Source: Emiliania huxleyi CCMP1516
Taxonomy: Eukaryota > Haptophyta > Isochrysidales > Noelaerhabdaceae
Direction of reading: 5' to 3'
Assembly: GCF_000372725.1 (NCBI RefSeq)
Contig: NW_005200333.1
Location: forward strand, 401,365 to 465,364
DNA length: 64,000 nt
Positions 58,712 to 64,000 of this stretch are shown here, piece by piece. The notes under the pieces are model-generated. The model did not search any database and was not told the DNA's origin. It saw nothing but the letters and a program-made list of their open reading frames with translations. How positions within the stretch are numbered: the stretch's first letter is position 1; every line of letters starts with the position of its first letter. The translations under genes were made by a program, and so were the position numbers.

Positions 58712-60055
58712 ATGTGTGCGGGGGCCGTCCGCGCGCTGCTCTTCGCATGGCTGCTAGCTGCCACCGTCCGCGCCACTGCTCTCGCGGCGGCAGAGCCGTC
58801 ACGGCGCCAGACGTGCTGCAGCGAGGACGCGGTGACATGCGGCGTCACTTGCAGCGGCTGCCTCCCATGCTTTGGCTGTATCGGCCCTGCAGCCCTGAAC
58901 CCGCTCTGCTATCCGTGCGTGGGGTGCATCCCCTGTCTAACCTCTTGCGCAGAGTACCTGGATTGCTACTCCACGGAGCCCGACTGTTCCAACTCGATGT
59001 GGTGGGGCACGCCTCCTCGGGCGCGGAGCTGGACGGTGGGCACAGAGAGCTGCGCCTCGCCTCCGTGCGCGCTCATCCTCGCCTTCCACGGCTGGACCAT
59101 GTCGGACGAGCTCATGCGCGAAGTCACCGACATGGACAGGATTGCCCAGCAGCACGGGGGTGCGATCGTGGTCTACCCGGACGGGATTGGCGTGGACATC
59201 TGGTCCTGCTGGAGCATCCCCAACGCAGCCAACCTGGGGCAGTGCCTGTTCGACGCGGGCGTCGACGACGTCGGATTCGTCGATGCTCTCATTGACCGGA
59301 TGATCGAGCGCTACTCCATCGACGCAGGGCGCGCGCACCTAGATGCGCAGGGACGAGGCCACAACAGCCTGCCCCGAGCCGCACACAGCAGCCCTCGTTT
59401 CACCACATAGCAGGGACGAGGCCACAGCAACTCCCGCCCCGAGCCGCACATAGCAGCCCTCGTTTCACCACATAGGCGGGTGTACGCGCTCGGCTTTTCC
59501 AACGGCGGGATGATGTCGCTGAACCTCGCCTGCCGCCTCTCGCACCGCATCGCCGCCTTCGGCGCCGTGGCCACCGGGCCGATGGTCAGCCTCAGCGGCG
59601 CGCTCGCTGTCAGCGGCTGGAGCTGCCCGTGGGGCGACCGGCGCGGTTCCATCTCGGGCATCTTTATCCATGGCACGAGCGACGAGATGGCCTTGTATGA
59701 CCTCGCCCCCGGCACAGCGCAGTGGTTCGCCTCGCAGCAGTCCTTGGCTCACGTGGCGCACTCGTCCTGCGGGCCGTTCTCGTCAGCTCGCGGCATCTCG
59801 TGCAGCAGCACAGTGTATACGTCCACCGGGACGCCAGACGCAGCCGATGCCACCATCGCCCTCCTCTCCGTCGAGGGCGTCTGTCGCAGAAGATCCGCAA
59901 GCACCCAAGTTGATGTTGCAGTTGTACTCATTCTGCTCAGCCTCCGTGCCGAGCAGTTGGCGGCCGCTGTGCCACCGTGCGCCGAGCCTCTGTGCCCAGC
60001 CAATCACCACGGCTCGCGCAGGTGCCCATGGTGCCAGCCAACGTATCGAGCGTAA
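58712..60055 (+). CDS. Secreted PHB-depolymerase/feruloyl-esterase-like hydrolase
   Basis: Exons 58712-59328 and 59476-60055 (GC-AG intron), 398 residues. N-terminal signal peptide (AVRALLFAWLLAATVRATAL). A Cys-rich pro-region follows (CSEDAVTCGVTCSGCLPCFG ... CVGCIPCLTSCAEY). Then an alpha/beta-hydrolase of the esterase_phd/LpqC type: LILAFHGWTMSD (oxyanion strand), AIVVYPDGIG, GQCLFDAGVDDVGFVDALID, and the nucleophile elbow ALGFSNGGMM (GxSxG), formed exactly across the intron. SGIFIHGTSDEMALYD supplies the acid region. A short C-terminal hydrophobic stretch (VAVVLILLSLRAEQLAA) may be a membrane or GPI-type signal. Predicted to cleave extracellular esters. The intron is a tandem 63-bp duplication. 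Confidence 0.82.
59345..59475. repeat. 63-bp tandem duplication forming an intron
   Basis: CAGGGACGAGGCCACA.CA through CCTCGTTTCACCACATAG occurs twice in tandem. Both copies end in the ATAG used as acceptor. Confidence 0.9.
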
Positions 60056-60159
60056 GCCGGAAATGCTGTGCGGCAACACATCTCGCTTGTGTGCCGCACC
60101 AGCTCTCATGTCGGCCTCAGTGCCGCACTGCTCACTCCGTGCACTCACCGGTCGGTACC

Positions 60160-62571
60160 ATGTCAGGAAGTAGGTTTGAGTTCACACTCTCCAACAAAAA
60201 CCGCGCCGCCGCACCCGGCCCAGCGCCGCTCTTGCGCGCTCACGGATATGTGTGTATGCAGCCCGACGACCCTACCGCCTCGCTGCGCAAGCTCCTGAAC
60301 ATTGGAGGCCTGCCCTTAGATGGCGGCTCGCCCACGCCCGCGCTTCCCGGTGCCGACCCTGCCATCGTCCACTCCGCACTCCCTGGCGCCGATCCGGCCA
60401 TCTCCCTGGCGCCAGAGCCGGCTCGCCGCGTCGCATCGCCGGCGCAGGGCCTCCCGCCCGGCCTCAACCTCGGGAGCGGCATCGGCGGCCCGCCCGCGCC
60501 GCCACTGCCTCTGCCGGGCATGCCACCGCTCGGGCAGCTGGCGCCGCAGCCGCTCTTCCCCGGCGCGATGCCGGCAGATCCGCGGGCGGCGGCGCCGCTT
60601 CCCGGAGCGATGCTCCCCGGGGCTGGGCTACCGCTGCCCGGCGCTGACGCTCTGTCGGCCGGCGGCCTCCCCGCGCCGGCCGGCGTGGCACCGCCACGCC
60701 GTATGCTGTTTGAGCGAGCCGCGGGCGGCGGCTGCGAGGGTGCCGAGGCCGGGCTAGCCTCGCTTGCCCTCTCGGAGAGCCTCCCTCCTCCCCACGTCGC
60801 CGCCGGGGTGGCGCCGGCCGAGCAACCCACCCAGCTCCTCTCCCAGCTGCTCCCGCTCCCACTCCCGCAGCCGCCGCAGCAGCCGCCGCAGCAGCAGCAA
60901 GTGCTGTGGCAGCAGCAGCAGCAGCAGCAGCAGCAGGCCATCCAGGCGCTCCCGCAGGCGCAGCCGCAGGCGCAGCAGCAGGCGCAGCCGCAGGCGCAGC
61001 AGCAGGCGCAGCAGCAGGCGCAGCAGGCGCAGCAGCAGGCGCAGCAGCAGGCGCAGCAGCAGGCGCAGCAGCAGGCGCAGCAGCAGGCGCAGCAGCAGGC
61101 TGCGGCGGCGGCGGCGCAGCAGCTGCAGCGGCTGCACCACGACCAGCAGCGGCTGCTCGCTGCGGTGCGCGCGCCGCCGCCGCCGCAGCCGACCGGTGCC
61201 TCGACGCCGCTCGAGGTGAGGCAGTGGCAGGAGGGGCAGGCGCGGCGGCAGCAGCAGATGCTGCTGCTGCAGCGGCTCCAGTCGGAGCAGCAGCGGCTGC
61301 ACCTCCTCCTCCAGCCAGCGGCTCCGCCCGGGAGCGGGTCCACCCCCCCTCCGAGAGGCGCCGCTGTCTCTCCGCCGGACCCGCCGAGCGCGGCGCGCCC
61401 ATACACGGACCAGCTGGCGGCGCAGCGAGACCGCGCCGCACGGCAGCAGCGGCGGAGGGGCGCGCCGCACCGCGCGCACCGGCAGAGCGGCTACCTTCAG
61501 GCGCTGAGCGCCTCGGTCGAGCGGCTCGCGGCGGAGCTCGCGCCGGGCGAGGAGGACGCCGCGCTGCGCCAGGCGCTCATTGGCAGGCTCCAGTCCCACG
61601 CCAGCGCCGTCGCGCCGGGCGCTAAATTGCACATGTTTGGCTCCTGCGTGTCTGGGCTGCACTCGAAGGGCGCCGACCTCGACTTGACGCTGGTGCCGGA
61701 GGCGGGCGCCGAGGAGTGGCCGATGGAGGCGCAGCGCAAGATGATCGAGCAGCTGGCGGAGGCGATCAAGGCGGGTGGCGAGATGAGGGCCGTCCACGCG
61801 CGGCCAAAGGCGCGGGTGCCGATCGTCGCGTTGGAGGACGGCGTGAGCGGTCTCTCGTGCGACGTCTGCATGTGCAACCAGCTAGCGCTGCTCAACTCTC
61901 GCTTGCTGCGCGCGTACACGCAGCTCGACCCGCGTGTGCGCCCGCTCTGCGCTGCAGTCAAGCACTGGACGAAGCGGCGCTGCATCGCCGACCCGTACCG
62001 CGGCTCGCCCTCCTCGTACGCCTGGGTCCTGCTCGTGCTCAACTACCTGCAGACGACCTCGCCTCCCGTGCTGCCGGTGCTGCAGGCGCTGCGCGGCGGC
62101 GGCTGGGGCCCGACGGGCGAGGCGATGCAGGCGGCGACGCACGACGGGCGGGTGTTCGATTGCTCTTTTTGCGCGGACGTCGAGTCGGTGCGCGGTGCAA
62201 CGGAGCGGCTCGGCGTCAACACGCAGGGCTTGGGTGAGCTGCTGGTCGGCTTCTTCCGGTGCTACGCGCGAGAGTTCGACTTCAAGGGCGGCGTGGTGTC
62301 GGTGCGGACGGGAGGCCACCTGAGCAAGCACGAGAAGGGGTGGACTACCAAGGAGCGCGGCTTCCGCGGCGACCGGCACCTCTTCTGCATCGAGGACCCC
62401 TTCGAGCTGACGCATGACCTCGGCCGCGTGTGCGACCCGCAGACCCTCTCCGAGGTGAAGCAGGAGATCGCGCGTGCGCACCAGATGCTCGGCGCAGAGG
62501 CGCCGCTGGACGAGGTCCTCGAGAAGTGGGCGAGGAGCGACGAGCAGCGCGACCAGGGCGGCGGCAAGTAG
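60160..62571 (+). CDS. Terminal uridylyltransferase / non-canonical poly(A) polymerase
   Basis: 803 residues in one exon from ATG 60160 (MSGSRFEFTLSNKN). Residues 1-240 are Pro/Ala/Leu-rich. Residues about 241-320 are a Gln/Ala tract encoded by CAG/GCG repeats, continuing as a Gln-rich helix (RQQQMLLLQRLQSEQQRL). The catalytic core follows: LHMFGSCVSGLHSKGADLDL (about 490-510, GS plus DxD), LSCDVCMCNQLALLNSRLL with the third Asp (about 570), AVKHWTKRRCI, SPSSYAWVLLVLNYLQ (PAP-associated central helix), VGFFRCYAREFDFKGGVVSV and FCIEDPFELTHDLGR. This is the Cid1/TUT order, adding U or A to RNA 3' ends in the cytoplasm. Uridylyl versus adenylyl specificity cannot be decided by eye. It starts about 100 bp after the esterase gene on the same strand. 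Confidence 0.9.
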   Translation: MSGSRFEFTLSNKNRAAAPGPAPLLRAHGYVCMQPDDPTASLRKLLNIGGLPLDGGSPTPALPGADPAIVHSALPGADPAISLAPEPARRVASPAQGLPPGLNLGSGIGGPPAPPLPLPGMPPLGQLAPQPLFPGAMPADPRAAAPLPGAMLPGAGLPLPGADALSAGGLPAPAGVAPPRRMLFERAAGGGCEGAEAGLASLALSESLPPPHVAAGVAPAEQPTQLLSQLLPLPLPQPPQQPPQQQQVLWQQQQQQQQQAIQALPQAQPQAQQQAQPQAQQQAQQQAQQAQQQAQQQAQQQAQQQAQQQAQQQAAAAAAQQLQRLHHDQQRLLAAVRAPPPPQPTGASTPLEVRQWQEGQARRQQQMLLLQRLQSEQQRLHLLLQPAAPPGSGSTPPPRGAAVSPPDPPSAARPYTDQLAAQRDRAARQQRRRGAPHRAHRQSGYLQALSASVERLAAELAPGEEDAALRQALIGRLQSHASAVAPGAKLHMFGSCVSGLHSKGADLDLTLVPEAGAEEWPMEAQRKMIEQLAEAIKAGGEMRAVHARPKARVPIVALEDGVSGLSCDVCMCNQLALLNSRLLRAYTQLDPRVRPLCAAVKHWTKRRCIADPYRGSPSSYAWVLLVLNYLQTTSPPVLPVLQALRGGGWGPTGEAMQAATHDGRVFDCSFCADVESVRGATERLGVNTQGLGELLVGFFRCYAREFDFKGGVVSVRTGGHLSKHEKGWTTKERGFRGDRHLFCIEDPFELTHDLGRVCDPQTLSEVKQEIARAHQMLGAEAPLDEVLEKWARSDEQRDQGGGK

Positions 62572-63008
62572 GCGCCCGCCTCGCTGCCGCTAGGAGCTCA
62601 TTCCTTTTGGGGCGATGCGTCCCGCAAGCGCATGTGGCCCGCGCTGGTGCGCTCGCAGCAGTCCGCGAAATGTGCCTGGTGCCGACCGCGTGCAGCAATG
62701 AGCAAAGTGTGAGGCAGAGTTTCCTCAAACCGCCGGAAAAAAGCGAGAGGCGTGAAGACAGCGAAATAACAGTTAATACGGTAATGGCGGTGCAGTAAGA
62801 CAAGCACTAGCAGTACCCCGCAGAGCCGTAGTCAGCACAGGGGCGGGAGGGAACAGCTACAGCGTAGTCCCGTTAGAGCCGTAAGAGCCGTACGTACCTA
62901 CGCTACCCGACCACGTTTGCACGCCACGCCGCGCCGCCGCCGCCGCCGCGCCGCAGCGCGGCACGCACAAGCGCGCCGTCGCTGCGCGCAAGACGTCCAT
63001 CTATCAAA
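62572..63008. other. Convergent intergenic region
   Basis: No gene is supported. A (CGC)n-rich patch lies at 62925-62965. Confidence 0.5.
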
Positions 63009-64000
63009 CTATCTGCGCGTCGACGTGAACTCGCCAAAACTGTGAGGCAATGTAGCGCTCACCTCCGCCATGGCCGTCTCGAGCTTGGCGAGCGCAGCCA
63101 CAGCATCCGGGGCGTTCGAGTCGTAGAGGTTGACGCTTTCGTTTAGGTACGTATTGCCGTCGTAAAGGTGGTACAGCTGGTCGTCGTCGAGGTAGTAAGG
63201 GTAGTGCTCGGGGAGCTCGCCCTTGAAGAGGCGAAGGTACTGCCTGTGCTCCGGTGGAAGGCCCTGGTGGTCCACCGGGATGCCTTGGTCTGCGAGCGCC
63301 TGGATGAGGGGAGGGGGGGGGGGGTGAGGACGTTTCTAGCAGCATCCTAGCACGGTCTTGGGGCAGTGGCAGGTGCTCGGCGGTCACCTGGACCTCGGGC
63401 GGGAAGCGCTTGGCCAAGTACTTCCAGCCGTCCCACGACACGACCGCGCGCGTGTAGAAAACCTCGAGCAGGATGTACCTCCGCCACATCCACGGTTCCG
63501 GCTTACCCGCCGAGTTGACGGGCCCACCCTCGAGAAGGGGTCGGAGGCTCTTGCCATCGAGATGGAGCGGCTTGGGAGCCGGCGTCGTCACGTCGCCCGT
63601 CCAGATGAGCGCGCCGTCGAGAGCGCATCCGGTGGTCTTGGTGCAGCCTGCGTGAATTTCCGCCGCGGTGCACAAGCGGGCGCTCGCTGCAAGGCAGATG
63701 GCCTCCGCTTCGGCAAAAGTCGAGGATCGATGGCACTGCGTACTCCCACCCGGGCCAAAGCCAGCGTCTGACTCTGCCCACACGGCGCAGTCCGCGCCCT
63801 GCCTCCAGGGAGCGGCCCTCACGGTGTCCGAGCAGCAGCGCACCCCGTACTTCTCGTCGAGAAACACGGTTTTCTCCAGCACACCCAAGGCGTGGCACTG
63901 CGGGTTCGCGTCGCCGCCCCCGCACGCGACGAGCGCAGTCGTCGGGCCCGGAAGAGGTGTCAAGCTCGCGGCGTTGACGCCTAGCCAGCGTGCAGGAGTG
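63009..64000 (-). CDS. Sulfatase with inserted Cys-rich 'ARLCT' domain (5' part outside window)
   Basis: Two exons seen: from the window edge to 63352, and 63299-63009 (stop TAG 63009), joined by a 52-bp GC-AG intron (LPQDR|ALADQG). HLDGKSLRPLLEGG is the typical end-of-core sulfatase motif (LDGxSLxPLL), and DDQLYHLYDGNTYLNESVNL is the sulfatase C-terminal substrate-strand motif. Upstream of it sits a Cys-rich module (GVRCCSD, STFAEAEAICLAASARLCTA, CTKTTGCALD, LIWTG), a WSC-like domain common in algal extracellular proteins. The catalytic Cys and metal-binding N-terminal half lie outside the window. Predicted to hydrolyse sulfate esters of polysaccharides outside the cell or in lysosomes. Confidence 0.75.

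Overview
The window is nuclear DNA from a GC-rich eukaryotic microalga, most likely a haptophyte of the Emiliania/Gephyrocapsa or Chrysochromulina kind. This rests on very high GC, short introns of about 70-300 bp of which roughly half use GC-AG instead of GT-AG sites, long Pro-rich extracellular linkers, a Cys-rich 'ARLCT' algal domain, and host genes typical of free-living eukaryotes (ERCC8/CSA, UTP7/WDR46, KMO, eIF2B-alpha, a CHD remodeller). The lineage is inferred, not proven. Two 100-N assembly gaps are present (20488-20587 and 34736-34835).

Layout. 1-6.4 kb: a partial Pro/Cys-rich membrane protein (-), low-complexity DNA, a fucosyltransferase-like gene (-) and an orphan gene (+). 6.5-12.4 kb: a large imperfect palindrome, then ERCC8 (-) and a permuted-papain amidase gene (+) in divergent arrangement, bracketed by an inverted pair of ~130-bp repeats. 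12.7-18.4 kb: a coiled-coil/low-complexity gene (-), a ~440-bp tandem duplication and dispersed repeats. 18.4-24.6 kb: an exostosin-type glycosyltransferase fusion (-) facing a 3.7-kb intronless gene (+) for a beta-propeller/Pro-rich/lectin-like protein. 25-32.4 kb: a TLDc membrane protein (-), an alkaline-ceramidase-like protein (-), an MFS transporter (+) and a double SnoaL-like protein (-). 32.9-39.2 kb: a cold-shock/CCCH RNA-binding protein (+), a damaged ankyrin/U-box gene (-) and a region of direct repeats. 39.5-46 kb: UTP7 (+), a Pro-rich secreted protein (-) and kynurenine 3-monooxygenase (+). 46.5-54 kb: a CHD-type remodeller carrying a CXXC zinc finger (-). 54.9-64 kb: an orphan glycosyltransferase-like gene (+), eIF2B-alpha (-), a secreted esterase (+), a terminal uridylyltransferase (+) and the 3' part of a sulfatase gene (-).

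The genes form no operon or single pathway, as expected for nuclear DNA. The most striking property is intron structure. By placing homologous protein motifs across exons I resolved about 35 introns. Many begin with a copy of the sequence that begins the next exon (up to 29-30 bp identical), as if they arose by local tandem duplication that created the new splice sites. A second recurring signal is a short dispersed repeat, a (GAAA)n run followed by AAGGGAGG..GGGAGGACGGCACG, lying 90-160 bp upstream of three unrelated start codons in the direction of transcription. Exon coordinates are my own reading of splice sites and are not RNA-supported.
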